Assembly: GCF_014145675.1 (NCBI RefSeq)
Contig: NZ_JACGZW010000005.1
Coordinates: 1 to 64,000 of the forward strand
Length of the DNA: 64,000 nt
Direction: 5' to 3'
Source: Amycolatopsis dendrobii
GTDB taxonomy: Bacteria; Actinomycetota; Actinomycetes; Mycobacteriales; Pseudonocardiaceae
Positions 37,786 through 47,197 of the stretch are shown piece after piece (position 1 is the first letter of the stretch; each line of letters begins with the position of its first letter). A program made the position numbers and the translations under genes. The notes under the pieces are model-generated. The model saw nothing but the letters and a program-made list of their open reading frames with translations, had not been told where the DNA came from and ran no database searches.

Positions 37786-40700
37786 ATGACCATGCCCGGC
37801 GACCTGCCGCTGTCCTTCTCGCAGGAAAGACTGTGGTTCCTCGACGCGTTGCGGCCCGGCGGGACCGAGTACCTTCTCCCGCTGACATTGCGGGTCCGCG
37901 GCAAGCTGGACGTCGCCGCGCTGAGCTGTTCGCTCGACGCGTTCGTCGCTCGCCACGAGGTGTTGCGGACGCGGTACCGCAGTCGCGAGGGTGTGCCGGT
38001 CCAGGTGGTCGGGAAGCCGCAGCCGGTGCCGCTGCCGATCGAGGGCGTCACGGAAAGCGAGCTGGACACCGTGGTCGCGGCTGAGCTGACCGTGCCGTTC
38101 GACCTCGCGACCGACCTGCCGCTGCGCGCCCGGCTGCTCCGCCTCGACGCGCGCGAGCACGTGCTGCTGATCGTCGTGCACCACATCGCCTTCGACGGAG
38201 CGTCCTGGGACGTCCTCGCCGCCGAACTCGCCGAGTTGTACCGCGCGTTCCACGCCGGCACCCTGCCCGAACTGCCCGCCTTGCCCGTCCAGTACGCCGA
38301 TTTCGCGCTCTGGCAACGGGAAGACGCCGAAACCCGGCTCGCGGGCCAACTCGCCTACTGGCGCGAACGGCTCGCCGGACTGGCCCCGCTGGAGCTTCCG
38401 GCGGACCGTCCGCGCGGACCGGTGTGGGACCCGGCGGGCGCGGCGGTCCGGGTCGAGGTCCCCGCCGCGCTCGCGGAGCGGCTCACCGCGCTCGGCCGGT
38501 CCCGCCGGGCGACGCCGTTCATGGTCCTGCTGGCCGCCTACCAGGTCTTTCTCGCCCGGCACACCGGCGGCACGGACATCGCCGTCGGCTGCCCGGTCGC
38601 CGGGCGCACCCCGGCCGAGGTCGAGGGGCTGGCCGGGTTCTTCGTCAACACCCTCGTGCTGCGGGCCGACCTCGGCGGCGACCCGGCGTTCACGACCTTC
38701 CTCGATCAGGTCGCCGGGACCGCGCTGGACGCCTTCGGCAACCAGGACGTCCCCTTCGACTGGCTCGTCGGCGAATTCGAACCGGACCGCGATCTGTCCC
38801 GCAACCCGCTGGTCCAGGCGTTCTTCGGCCTGCACGAGGTACCGGAGCAGCGATTCCGGCTGCCCGGTCTGGACGTCGAAGAGTCCGATGTGGACTGGAC
38901 GGCCGCGTCGTTCGACCTCGGACTGCACTTCGAACACCGCCCGGACGGCTCATTGACCGGCGCCCTCACCTACCCGACCGCCCTGTTCGAGCCCGCCACC
39001 GCCCACCGGCTGGCCGCCCGCTTCCAGCGCCTGCTGGAGAGCATCGCCGACCATCCGGCGCAACGGCTGAGCGAACTGGCACTGACCCCGGACGCGGAAC
39101 TCGCCCTGCTGGCCGACTGGGCCTGGACCCCGGGCCACGAAGTGGCATCCGGCTGTTTCCCCGACCTGTTCGCCCGGCGAGCCGCCGAAACCCCGGACCG
39201 CCTCGCCATCCGCTGCGGCGGCCAGGAACTCACCTACGCCCAGCTCGACGCTGCCGCCAACCGGCTCGCCCGGTATCTGCGCGCGAGCGGGCTCGGCCCG
39301 GAATCCACCGTCGGCGTCTGCCTCGAACGAAGCGTCGACGCCGTCGTCGCGCTGGTCGGGGTGCTGAAATCCGGCGCGGCGTACGTCCCGTTCGACCCGG
39401 CCAACCCTCCCGACCGGCTCGCCTATCTCGTCGAGGACGCCCGAACCGCCGCCGTCGTCACCGAGGAACGCCACGCCGGGTTGTTCGCCGGCACCGGCTG
39501 CCCCGTCGTTTCCCTCGACCACACCGCCGAATCCTCTTCGGACAGTCCGGAGTGGACAGTAGAACCGGACCATCTCGCATACGTCATCTACACTTCCGGC
39601 TCGACCGGACGGCCGAAAGGCGTCCAGATCCAGCACGGCTCGTACGCCGAACACGCGCAGGTCATCGCCCGCGAATACGGCATCACCGCGGCCGACCGGG
39701 TGCTCTCGCTCGCGTCGCTGGCGTTCGACGGTTCGCTGGAGCAGATCGGCGGCCCGCTGCTGGCCGGTGCGTCGGTGGTGCTGAGCGATCCGCTGTTCTG
39801 GGAACCGGAGGAACTCGCCGACCAGCTCGGCTTGCACCGGATCACCAGCGTCAACCTGACCCCGGCCTACTACCGCGAACTGCTCGGCGTGCTCACCCCG
39901 CGCGATCCGCGGGTCGCGTACCTGAACATGGTGAACGTCGGCGCGGACGTCGTCACCGCCGAGGACGCCCGGCGCTGGCGCGAACTCCGCTTGCCCGGCC
40001 GCTTCGTGGCCTGCTACGGCCCGACCGAGGCGACGATCTCCAGCATGCTGCACTGGGCCGACGACGCCGACCTCGACGTCCCGAGCCTGCCGATCGGCCG
40101 TCCGGTCGCCGCGACCAGCGCGTACGTGCTCGACGCCGCCGGACGTCCGACGCCCGTCGGCGTGCCCGGCGAACTGCACCTAGGCGGCCTGCGCGTGGCG
40201 CGCGGTTACCTCCGCCGTCCCGCGCTGACCGCGGACAAGTTCGTGCCGGACCCGTATTCGCCCGGCGCCCGGCTGTACCGCACCGGCGACCTCGCCCGCT
40301 TCCGCTCGGACGGGACGGTCGAGTTCCTCGGCCGGCTCGACCGCCAGGTGAAGATCCGCGGTTTCCGGATCGAGCTCGGCGAGATCGAAGCCGCTCTCGA
40401 CGCCCATCCCGCGGTGCGCGCGGCCGCGGTCGTGGTGAAGGACCTGCCGGAACGGACGTTGGTCGCTTATGTCGTCGCGGCTTCCGGCGAGCCGGATTTC
40501 GCCGCGCTGCGGGCGAGTCTGCGGTCGCAGCTGCCGGACTACCTCGTCCCGGCGCAGTGGGTCGCGATGGCCGCGCTGCCGCTGACGCCGAGCAAGAAGG
40601 TGGACCGCGCCGCGCTGCCGGACCCGTCGGCCGGCAACGCGGTCCGGGCGGAACCGATCGCGCAGCCGTCGTCCGCGGTCGAGCACGCGCTGGCCGACAT

Positions 40701-40890
40701 CTGGCGGGAAGTGCTGCGGGTGGAGCAAATCAGCGTCCACGACGATTTCTTCCGCATCGGCGGGCATTCCCTGCTGGCGACCCGGGTGCTCGCGCGGATC
40801 CGGAAGAAGCTCGGGGTCCGCGTCTCGCTGCGGGATCTTTTCGCCGCCCGGACCGTCGCCGAGCTGGCCGCGGTCATCGAACAGGCCTGA
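37786..40890 (+). CDS. NRPS, one module C-A-T
   Basis: A 1,034-residue module: condensation (about 5-430; PLSFSQERLWFLDAL and HHIAFDGAS), adenylation (about 455-900; YTSGSTGRPKG, YRTGDLARF, catalytic Lys near PSKKVD) and carrier (FFRIGGHSLLATRV, about 985). Hand-read specificity residues are D-G-E-N-V-V-C-I-S-K. The FDGSLEQ start, with Glu at the pocket position, is unlike the common neutral-residue codes, and I do not assign a substrate. It is transcribed alone, divergently from mbtH, and ends before two strong hairpins. No docking element is obvious. Confidence 0.92.
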   Translation: MTMPGDLPLSFSQERLWFLDALRPGGTEYLLPLTLRVRGKLDVAALSCSLDAFVARHEVLRTRYRSREGVPVQVVGKPQPVPLPIEGVTESELDTVVAAELTVPFDLATDLPLRARLLRLDAREHVLLIVVHHIAFDGASWDVLAAELAELYRAFHAGTLPELPALPVQYADFALWQREDAETRLAGQLAYWRERLAGLAPLELPADRPRGPVWDPAGAAVRVEVPAALAERLTALGRSRRATPFMVLLAAYQVFLARHTGGTDIAVGCPVAGRTPAEVEGLAGFFVNTLVLRADLGGDPAFTTFLDQVAGTALDAFGNQDVPFDWLVGEFEPDRDLSRNPLVQAFFGLHEVPEQRFRLPGLDVEESDVDWTAASFDLGLHFEHRPDGSLTGALTYPTALFEPATAHRLAARFQRLLESIADHPAQRLSELALTPDAELALLADWAWTPGHEVASGCFPDLFARRAAETPDRLAIRCGGQELTYAQLDAAANRLARYLRASGLGPESTVGVCLERSVDAVVALVGVLKSGAAYVPFDPANPPDRLAYLVEDARTAAVVTEERHAGLFAGTGCPVVSLDHTAESSSDSPEWTVEPDHLAYVIYTSGSTGRPKGVQIQHGSYAEHAQVIAREYGITAADRVLSLASLAFDGSLEQIGGPLLAGASVVLSDPLFWEPEELADQLGLHRITSVNLTPAYYRELLGVLTPRDPRVAYLNMVNVGADVVTAEDARRWRELRLPGRFVACYGPTEATISSMLHWADDADLDVPSLPIGRPVAATSAYVLDAAGRPTPVGVPGELHLGGLRVARGYLRRPALTADKFVPDPYSPGARLYRTGDLARFRSDGTVEFLGRLDRQVKIRGFRIELGEIEAALDAHPAVRAAAVVVKDLPERTLVAYVVAASGEPDFAALRASLRSQLPDYLVPAQWVAMAALPLTPSKKVDRAALPDPSAGNAVRAEPIAQPSSAVEHALADIWREVLRVEQISVHDDFFRIGGHSLLATRVLARIRKKLGVRVSLRDLFAARTVAELAAVIEQA

Positions 40891-40900
40891 AATCCGTCGC

Positions 40901-40962
40901 CGCGCTGTGCGAACCGCACAGCGCGAACGAGGGGGTGCGCCGCGGAGCGACGCACCCCCTCG
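40901..40962. terminator. Two adjacent hairpins between convergent NRPS genes
   Basis: CGCGCTGTGCG / CGCACAGCGCG (40901-40925) is a perfect 11-bp stem with a 3-nt loop. CGAGGGGGTGCG / CGCACCCCCTCG (40928-40962) is a perfect 12-bp stem with an 11-nt loop. They lie 11 bp after the + strand NRPS stop and 54 bp from the end of the - strand A-T gene, a clear bidirectional terminator. Confidence 0.8.
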
Positions 40963-41015
40963 AGGAGATCAAGAGCCTGAGCCCGGTCCTCATCGCCGTG
41001 GAGCCCTGGCCTCGC

Positions 41016-42833
41016 TCAGCCCAGCGCGCGCTGGACGTCCACATCGGACAGTGCCGCCACGTACTCCGTCACCGCCCGGTGCACCTCGGCCGCCAGCAGC
41101 TCCACCGTCGACGCCTCGAACACGGTGCTCACCGGCACTTCCACCGGGAACCGCTCCCCCAGCAACGCGACCACCCGGGTCGCCAGCAGCGAATGGCCGC
41201 CCAGGTCGGCGAAGAAGTCGTCGTGCACGCCGACGCGTTCGAGGTCCAGCAATTCCCGCCACACCTCGGCGACGGCCTCCTCGACCGGCGTGCGCGGCGC
41301 GACGAACTCCGCCGCCGGCGCAGACGGCTCCGGCAGCGCCGCGCGGTCCACCTTGCCGTTGGGCGTGATCGGCAGTTCGCCGAGCCACGACCACAGCGAG
41401 GGCACCAGATGCGCGGGCAACCGGGCGAGCAGGAATTCCCGCAGCTCAGCGGCCGCGGGCCGCGCTGCCACCACGTGCGCCGCCAGCACCCGGTCGCCGC
41501 CGTCGCGTTCGTACGGCACCACCACGGCCGACCGCACGAGCGGATGCGCCGTCAGCGCCGCTTCCACTTCCCCTGGCTCCACGCGGAAACCCCGGATCTT
41601 GACCTGCTGGTCGAGCCGTCCGAAGAAGGCGAACGTCCCGTCCGGCCGGAGCGCGACCTCGTCGCCAGTGCGGTAAAGCCGGCCACCGCCGCCGGCCGGG
41701 TCGGGAACGAATCGTTCCGCGGTCAGCGCCGGACGGCGGAAGTAGCCGCGGGCGACGCCGGGTCCGCCGAGCAGCAGCTCGCCACGCTCGCCGGGCTCGA
41801 CCGGCACGCCGTCGGCATCAGTGACGAACGCGTGCGTGTTCGCGATCGGCTTGCCGACGGGAATCTGCCCGGCGGTGTCGGCGACGGTCATCCCCCGGTG
41901 CACGCAAGCGAAAGTGGTGCACTCGGTCGGGCCGTAGCCGTTGCTCATCTCGGCCGCGAGTTCCTCGATCACCCGCCGCGCCTGCGCCGGCGGCACGACG
42001 TCGCCGCCCGCGATGACGTGCCGCACCCCGGCGAGCGCGGCGACCCGGTCGTCCACCACGTGCCCGAACAACCCGGAGCTGAGCCACACCGTCGTGACCC
42101 CGAACCGGCGCACCGCCTTCTCGATCGACGCCGCGGTCGGCACGCCCGGCGGCAGCACCGCCAGCGTCGCGCCGGTCGCGAGCGCGCCCCACAACTCGAA
42201 CGTCGAGACGTCGAAGCACAACGACGTGAGCAGCAGGAACACTTCTCCCGCACCGAAATCGGCGAAGCCGGAACCGTGCACCAGCCGGACGACCCCGCGG
42301 TGGGTCACCTGCACGCCCTTCGGCAGACCGGTGGAGCCGGAGGTGTACATCTGGTAGATCAGGTTGTCCGGCACCACATCCGCGGCAGGCGGGGTGTCCG
42401 GCCAGCCGCTGAGGTCGGCTTCGTCGGCGAGAACGACGGTCCGCGCGGCCTGGACGCGGTCCGCCAGCGGCCGTTCGCTCACCGCGACCGTCGCGCCGGA
42501 GTCGCCGAGCATGAACGCGAGCCGCTCGGGCGGATAACCCGGGTCGAGCGGGACGTAATAACCGCCCGCTTTGAGGATGCCGAGCATCGCGACCAGCAGC
42601 GTCGTGCCGCGCTCCAGACACAGCGCGACCGGTGTCTCCGGCCCGATTCCCTGTGCCCGCAACAGATGCGCGAACCGATTGGCGCGGCGGTCCAATTCGC
42701 CGTAGCCGAGCCGGTCGTCGCCGTACAACACGGCGGCAGCCTCGGGCGCCGCGGCAGCGTGCTGGGCGAACAGCTCGTGCACGCACAGGTCGGGCAGCGG
42801 CACGTCCGCGCCGCGCTCAGGCTGCATGGTCAT
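41016..42833 (-). CDS. Stand-alone NRPS A-T protein, valine-like code
   Basis: A 605-residue protein with an adenylation domain (about 15-490) and a carrier domain (about 520-590; FFADLGGHSLLATRV). Hand-read specificity residues D-V-F-W-I-G-G-T-F-K differ from the valine code DAFWIGGTFK only at the second position, so valine or a close branched residue is likely. The start ATG follows GGAGGACG. With no condensation domain it must be an initiation unit or act in trans, for example loading the acceptor for the terminal C domain of the A-T-C NRPS. It is convergent with the C-A-T NRPS and 93 bp after a membrane-protein gene. Confidence 0.9.
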   Translation of the reverse strand: MTMQPERGADVPLPDLCVHELFAQHAAAAPEAAAVLYGDDRLGYGELDRRANRFAHLLRAQGIGPETPVALCLERGTTLLVAMLGILKAGGYYVPLDPGYPPERLAFMLGDSGATVAVSERPLADRVQAARTVVLADEADLSGWPDTPPAADVVPDNLIYQMYTSGSTGLPKGVQVTHRGVVRLVHGSGFADFGAGEVFLLLTSLCFDVSTFELWGALATGATLAVLPPGVPTAASIEKAVRRFGVTTVWLSSGLFGHVVDDRVAALAGVRHVIAGGDVVPPAQARRVIEELAAEMSNGYGPTECTTFACVHRGMTVADTAGQIPVGKPIANTHAFVTDADGVPVEPGERGELLLGGPGVARGYFRRPALTAERFVPDPAGGGGRLYRTGDEVALRPDGTFAFFGRLDQQVKIRGFRVEPGEVEAALTAHPLVRSAVVVPYERDGGDRVLAAHVVAARPAAAELREFLLARLPAHLVPSLWSWLGELPITPNGKVDRAALPEPSAPAAEFVAPRTPVEEAVAEVWRELLDLERVGVHDDFFADLGGHSLLATRVVALLGERFPVEVPVSTVFEASTVELLAAEVHRAVTEYVAALSDVDVQRALG

Positions 42834-42926
42834 GAAGGCGTCCTCCCGCGTCGAACGGTTCCGACTGGAGCATGACCACGGTCGCGCGCGCGGGACAGAG
42901 ACGAACGCGCAGACATGGCCGCACAG

Positions 42927-43559
42927 TCAGCTTTTCAGCGGCCGCCGGACCCCGAGCCACGCGCTCCACCCGAACAATCCGGCCAGCAGCGCCGCCGACA
43001 CGCCCAGCAGCACCAGGTCGGCCGGCAGCGCGTCCGGGTCCAGCACGTCCGCCCGATGCGTCGCGACGATGCCCGCCCGGTCCTCGACGACGTCGACCTT
43101 TTCGCCCGCCTTCATCCGCGATTTCACCGACAGGTCGTCGACCAGCAGCGTGCCGTCCGGCCGGTCGACCCGCGCGGTGCAGGCGGTGCCGCCCTTGACG
43201 TGATGGCATTCGGAGGACACCGCGATCGCGCGGTACCGATCACCGTGCGCCGCGACGTAACCGACCGCCGTCACTCCGACCGACACGAGGTAGAACCCGG
43301 TCAGCAGGAAGCCGCCGACGAGGAACCAGCCGCGGCCGGAGAACATGAAGACCGCCGACGTCGCCAGCGCGGCGAGCAGGAGCCCGAAGAGCAGCCCCGC
43401 CGCGGACGCCACCGAACTGGCGCTGACGAACCCGACCGCCGCTGCCCCGCCGAGCACCACCACCGCGATCCAGCACACCCCGGCACGCAGAGCGACGACC
43501 TGACCGCTCGCTGTTCCCGGCGTGGAATGCCGTGCCACAGCGGGCTTTTTCGTGGACAC
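42927..43559 (-). CDS. Predicted membrane protein, unknown function
   Basis: A 210-residue protein with about four transmembrane segments (roughly 20-45, 50-72, 77-100 and 180-203) and a polar domain between the third and fourth (SSECHHVKGGTACTARVDR... VDVVEDRAGIVATH) that may be extracytoplasmic. The GTG at 43559 is the best start, with a weak ribosome site. I do not recognise the family. Position next to NRPS genes may be incidental. Confidence 0.65.
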   Translation of the reverse strand: MSTKKPAVARHSTPGTASGQVVALRAGVCWIAVVVLGGAAAVGFVSASSVASAAGLLFGLLLAALATSAVFMFSGRGWFLVGGFLLTGFYLVSVGVTAVGYVAAHGDRYRAIAVSSECHHVKGGTACTARVDRPDGTLLVDDLSVKSRMKAGEKVDVVEDRAGIVATHRADVLDPDALPADLVLLGVSAALLAGLFGWSAWLGVRRPLKS

Positions 43560-43606
43560 GCGGGAATGATGGCACGGCGGGGCCCCTGCCGTGCGCCGAT
43601 CGCGGA

Positions 43607-43990
43607 TTACCGGCGAGCGTGCTGCCCCTCGGCCGGACTCCGGAAGAACTGCCGCACCGGCGCCAGCAGCCCCGCCAGCGACAGCACCACGAAGACCACC
43701 TGATGCACGTGGTCCGTCCCCGGCGGCAACCGGAACACCAGATGCGCCAGCCAGAACAGCGGATAGAACCACAACGCGAACCACGCCCACCGTTCCCCGG
43801 CACGGAACGGGAACACCGCGGTCAGTCCGCCGAACAACCCGAGCCCGGCGGTGGCGAGGGCGTCGGTGCGGTAGAGCAACTGGTCCCCGGAGGGCGGCGC
43901 GACGAGGACCACGATCCCGAACGCGAGGATTCCCGCGCTGACCACCGCGAGACAGATCCAGCCGATCCGCATCGGCGCGCCACCGTTCAT
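43607..43990 (-). CDS. Predicted small membrane protein
   Basis: A 127-residue protein with about four hydrophobic helices (WICLAVVSAGILAFGIVVLV, AGLGLFGGLTAVF, WAWFALWFYPLFWLAHLVF, VVFVVLSLAGLLAPV). Start may be 43990 or an ATG 18 bases downstream. It resembles small DUF-type integral membrane proteins of actinomycetes; function unknown. It lies 47 bases upstream of the previous membrane gene on the same strand. Confidence 0.65.
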   Translation of the reverse strand: MNGGAPMRIGWICLAVVSAGILAFGIVVLVAPPSGDQLLYRTDALATAGLGLFGGLTAVFPFRAGERWAWFALWFYPLFWLAHLVFRLPPGTDHVHQVVFVVLSLAGLLAPVRQFFRSPAEGQHARR

Positions 43991-44103
43991 CCGGCGAATT
44001 TACTCCGCTCCCGCCGGTTCCGGCCTGTTCAGCCGCCACCCATCCGGCGGGTGGTCGCCATGCGGCGTTCGCCGTCCGTGAAGGACCTCTCGACACGGTC
44101 GGA

Positions 44104-44676
44104 TCAGCCGTCCCCCTCCGGCAACGCACAAGCCAGCCGCCGCAGGGCCTTCTTCACCGCGGCAACCGACATTCCGCGCTCATGCCGCTGATTCTGGTAC
44201 AGATCGGGCGCCAGCGGAGCCAGCAGCACGTCCGGCAGCGCCTCGTCCCGCAATCCCGCCTCGCGAACCTGCGCCGCCACGAAAACCCGCCAGAACCCGT
44301 ACGCCCCGGTCTGATACCGCCGGGCCCCCGTCTCCGCGCCCAGCGCCAGCGGCAAATGCTTCTCCAGCAAATCGATCATCGCGTCGTAGAACGCCACCAA
44401 CCGCTCCCGCGGCGATGCGCCGGGCCCGAGCGGCGGCGGTCCGGACAGCATCGCCTCCTGCAGCCGTCGCTCGTGCTCGTCCAGCAGCGCGACCGCCACC
44501 GCGGCGACGCTGTCGTAGCGCCGGTACAGCGTCCCGCGTCCGACCCCGGCCGCCGCGGCCAGGTCGCCCATCGTGATGTCCGGGCCTCTCGTGGCGAACA
44601 GGTCCTCGGCCGCGGCGAGGATCCGCTGCCGGTTCGCCGCGGCGTCCGCGCGTTCCGTCACTGGCTTGCTGTTCAC
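44104..44676 (-). CDS. TetR-family repressor
   Basis: A 190-residue TetR-type repressor with N-terminal HTH (about 15-60: ADAAANRQRILAAAEDLFA, then GVGRGTLYRRYDSVAAV) and a helical ligand domain ending RLACALPEGDG. The GTG at 44676 starts just before the domain; the frame stays open upstream but would run through the operators. It is divergent from an aldo-keto reductase gene, and two palindromic TGGACA-N3-TGTCC sites lie between them, so it very likely represses itself and the reductase-exporter pair until a small molecule binds. Confidence 0.85.
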   Translation of the reverse strand: MNSKPVTERADAAANRQRILAAAEDLFATRGPDITMGDLAAAAGVGRGTLYRRYDSVAAVAVALLDEHERRLQEAMLSGPPPLGPGASPRERLVAFYDAMIDLLEKHLPLALGAETGARRYQTGAYGFWRVFVAAQVREAGLRDEALPDVLLAPLAPDLYQNQRHERGMSVAAVKKALRRLACALPEGDG

Positions 44677-44690
44677 CCGGCCACTGTATC

Positions 44691-44705
44691 TGGACAGCGT
44701 GTCCG
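44691..44705. promoter_or_regulatory. TetR operator copy 1
   Basis: TGGACAGCGTGTCCG is a palindrome with a 3-nt centre (one mismatch at the end), 15 bp before the tetR start. Confidence 0.7.
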
Positions 44706-44723
44706 GATCGAGTACAGTCATAA

Positions 44724-44740
44724 GTGGACACGATGTCCAC
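44724..44740. promoter_or_regulatory. TetR operator copy 2
   Basis: GTGGACACGATGTCCAC is a perfect palindrome with a 3-nt centre, 33 bp centre-to-centre spacing from copy 1 (about three helical turns) and 23 bp before the aldo-keto reductase ATG. The two sites probably bind the same TetR dimers. Confidence 0.75.
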
Positions 44741-44762
44741 ATGACTGACTGGGGGCAGACCC

Positions 44763-45596
44763 ATGCACACGTTCACGCTCGCCGGCCGCACCGTACGGCG
44801 GATCGGCTACGGGACCATGCAGCTCGCGGGGCCGAAAGCCATGGGCGAACCGGCCGATCCGGAGCGCGCCAAGGCCGCCGTCCGCGCCGCCGTCGACGCA
44901 GGCGTCCGGCTGATCGACACGTCCGGCTACTACGGGCCCGAGGTCGCCAACCGCCTGCTCGCCGAGGCGCTGCGGCCCTATCCGGAGGATCTGCTCATCG
45001 CCACCAAGGTCGGCGCGCGTCGCAGTCCGGACGGCGGGTTCGTCGCCGATGCCGCGCCGGAAGCGGTCAAAGCGGCTGTCCGGGAAAACCTCGCGCAACT
45101 GGGCGTCGAGCGGCTTCCGTTGGTGCACGCCAGGTTCATGCCCGACAGCACGGTGCCGTGGGCGGACACCGTCGGGGCGCTCGCCGAATTGCGCGACGAA
45201 GGACTGCTCGAACACGTCGGCATCTCGAACGTGACGCTCGAGTTGCTGGACCAGGCGCGCGCGGTCGCGCCGATCGCGTCCGTCGAGAACGAGTACCACG
45301 TCGGACACACCGGCGGCAGGGACGTCCTCGACGCCACCACCGCCGCCGGCCTCCCGTATCTGGCGTTCCGTCCGCTCGGCAACGGCGCACTGGCCGGAGA
45401 GAACTCGCCGTTGGCCAAGCAGGCCCGGCAGCTCGGGGTTTCGGCGGCGACGCTGGCTCTCGCCTGGCTCCTGGACCTCGCGCCCAACGTCGCCGTCATC
45501 CCCGGCACGAGCAACCCCGCCCACCTCGCCGATCTCGTCGCCGCGCGGGAACTCGCCCTGCCGTCCGACGTTCGCGCCGCACTCGACGAGGCATGA
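44763..45596 (+). CDS. Aldo-keto reductase
   Basis: A 277-residue TIM-barrel aldo-keto reductase. Catalytic elements are visible: Asp and Tyr in LIDTSGYYGPEVAN, Lys in IATKVGA, and VHARF at the fourth position. The NADPH-binding end has IPGTSNPAHLADLVAA. It reduces an aldehyde or ketone of unknown identity. It is divergent from and presumably repressed by the TetR protein, and coupled by an ATGA overlap to an SMR exporter, so it fits a detoxification cassette. A role in reducing the NRPS aldehyde product is conceivable but unsupported. Confidence 0.88.
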   Translation: MHTFTLAGRTVRRIGYGTMQLAGPKAMGEPADPERAKAAVRAAVDAGVRLIDTSGYYGPEVANRLLAEALRPYPEDLLIATKVGARRSPDGGFVADAAPEAVKAAVRENLAQLGVERLPLVHARFMPDSTVPWADTVGALAELRDEGLLEHVGISNVTLELLDQARAVAPIASVENEYHVGHTGGRDVLDATTAAGLPYLAFRPLGNGALAGENSPLAKQARQLGVSAATLALAWLLDLAPNVAVIPGTSNPAHLADLVAARELALPSDVRAALDEA

Positions 45597-45922
45597 CGAT
45601 GGGCTGGATCGCCGTTTTCGCGGCGGGACTGCTCGAAATCGCCTGGGCGCACAGCATCCGCCTCACCGACGGCTTCGCCAAACTCGTCCCGACGCTCGTC
45701 TGCGGCGTGCTCACCGTCCTCGTGCTGTACCTGCTGAATGTCGGCATGAAGACGGTTCCGGCCGGGACAGCGTACGCGGTGTTCGTCGGGATCGGCGCGG
45801 TCGGCACCGCTGCCGTCGGGATCTTCTGGCTCCGCGAACCGGTCAGCGGGCCGCGGATCCTCGCGCTCGCGCTGATCGTCGGCGGGGTCGTTCTGCTCCA
45901 GCTGACCTCCCGGACCGCGTGA
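45593..45922 (+). CDS. SMR-family exporter (SugE/Gdx-like)
   Basis: A 109-residue small multidrug resistance protein with four transmembrane helices. The essential Glu is in AGLLEIAWAHSIRLTDGF, and the VPAGTAYAVFVGIGAVGTA helix with GIFWLREP is like SugE/Gdx guanidinium exporters. SMR proteins work as dual-topology homodimers exchanging cation for protons. The ATG overlaps the reductase stop (ATGA). No guanidine riboswitch is visible; regulation is through the TetR sites, so the substrate may be a quaternary or guanidinyl compound. Confidence 0.88.
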   Translation: MTMGWIAVFAAGLLEIAWAHSIRLTDGFAKLVPTLVCGVLTVLVLYLLNVGMKTVPAGTAYAVFVGIGAVGTAAVGIFWLREPVSGPRILALALIVGGVVLLQLTSRTA

Positions 45923-46332
45923 CGGCCGGGCCGGTCCCGAAGGCGCGCAAGCCCTGGGCCGGCCCGCCCGTCCCTCCCCCGGAGTTCCGCGACCCGGAAC
46001 CGCTTCGGCCCATCGGGCGTCACCCGTCTGCGAGGATCGTCCACAGACTGTCGCCTTCCGTCATCCGCCCGTGTCCGCGGCGGCATCGAACGTGGCCCGG
46101 CGCCCGGCGCGCGAACACCCCGCAGGAGTGGTTTCCTAGGCCAGAAGAGGCACGAAAACGCCGCGCCGCCAGCCCGCGAGTGAATTCCCGCGAATCGTCT
46201 TGTCCGGGCAAAAGAATTCTCGCTAGCCTCGGACGCAGAGGGAGAAAAGCCGAGCGCCTCACACCACGACGAAGCGCGCCGGCACAGTTCACCGCGCGTC
46301 GACCGGAAATCTCTTTCCGGAAAAGGGAGTAC
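45923..46332 (+). promoter_or_regulatory. 410-bp upstream region of the 2-MIB operon with a promoter
   Basis: No gene is supported here. A sigma-70-type promoter is visible: TTGTCC at 46200-46205, an 18-base spacer, TAGCCT at 46224-46229, about 100 bp before the methyltransferase ATG. The long leader may hold further control elements. GAATTCCCGCGAA and related AT-richer patches occur at 46180-46220. Confidence 0.5.
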
Positions 46333-47187
46333 ATGATGACGTCTGTTGCCCGTCCGGTTGCCCGCACCGCGTATCAGCAGTCGGTCGCCGACTACTGGAA
46401 CGCCGAAAAGGATCCGGTCAACCTGCGCCTCGGCGACGTCGACGGGCTTTACCACCACCACTACGGCATCGGCGACTACGATCCGTCCGTCCTGGACGGA
46501 CGCGGGGAAAAGCGGGACAAGGCGATCATCGCCGAAATGCACCGCCTGGAGACCGCGCAGTCGCAGTTCCTGCTGGGGCACCTCGGAGACATCGCCCCGA
46601 CCGCCCGGCTGCTCGACGCCGGATGCGGCCGCGGCGGCACGAGCGTGCAGGCGCACCAGCGGTTCGGCTGCCGGGTGGACGGCATCTCCATTTCCGAGCA
46701 GCAGGTCGATTTCGCCAATGAACAGGCGCGGCTGCGCGGAATCGACGATTCGGTGCGATTCCATCTCCGGAACATGCTCGACACCGGATTCGAAAGCGGC
46801 GATTTCGCCGGGATCTGGAACAACGAAAGCACGATGTACGTCGATCTGCACGAGCTCTTCGCCGAACACGCGCGGCAGCTCGCCCCGGGCGGCCGATTCG
46901 TGACCATCACCGGGTGCTACAACGACCTCACCGGCGGGCGTTCGCGCGCGGTGAGCCAGATCGACCAGCATTACATCTGCAATATCCACGCGCGCGGCGA
47001 CTATTTCACGGCGCTCGCCGCCAACGGGTTCGTCCCGATCAACGTCGTCGACCTGACCGAGGCGACCATCCCGTACTGGGAGCTGCGCGAGCAGTCGTCC
47101 GTCGCGACCGGCATCGAGGGGCCGTTCCTGACCGCCTACCGCGAGGGCAGCTTCCACTACCTGCTCATCGCCGCCGACCGCGTCTGA
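46333..47187 (+). CDS. gppmt: Geranyl diphosphate 2-C-methyltransferase
   Basis: A 284-residue SAM-dependent methyltransferase. Motif I is ARLLDAGCGRGGTSV (about 95-110); the N-terminal SVADYWNAEKDPVNLRLG and HHHYGIGDYD and the later IWNNESTMYVDL are characteristic of GPP methyltransferase, which makes 2-methyl-GPP, the first committed step to 2-methylisoborneol. GGGAG precedes paired ATG codons. It is first in an operon with the terpene cyclase 10 bp downstream and two encapsulins. In Streptomyces the encapsulin usually precedes the cyclase; here the methyltransferase leads. Confidence 0.92.
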   Translation: MMTSVARPVARTAYQQSVADYWNAEKDPVNLRLGDVDGLYHHHYGIGDYDPSVLDGRGEKRDKAIIAEMHRLETAQSQFLLGHLGDIAPTARLLDAGCGRGGTSVQAHQRFGCRVDGISISEQQVDFANEQARLRGIDDSVRFHLRNMLDTGFESGDFAGIWNNESTMYVDLHELFAEHARQLAPGGRFVTITGCYNDLTGGRSRAVSQIDQHYICNIHARGDYFTALAANGFVPINVVDLTEATIPYWELREQSSVATGIEGPFLTAYREGSFHYLLIAADRV

Positions 47188-47197
47188 GCGGGCCGAA

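Noticed and set aside
45593..45922. Guanidine riboswitch controlling the SugE/Gdx-like exporter
   Set aside because: The gene is coupled to the upstream reductase with no leader, and the operon's upstream region shows TetR operators and no ykkC-type structure.
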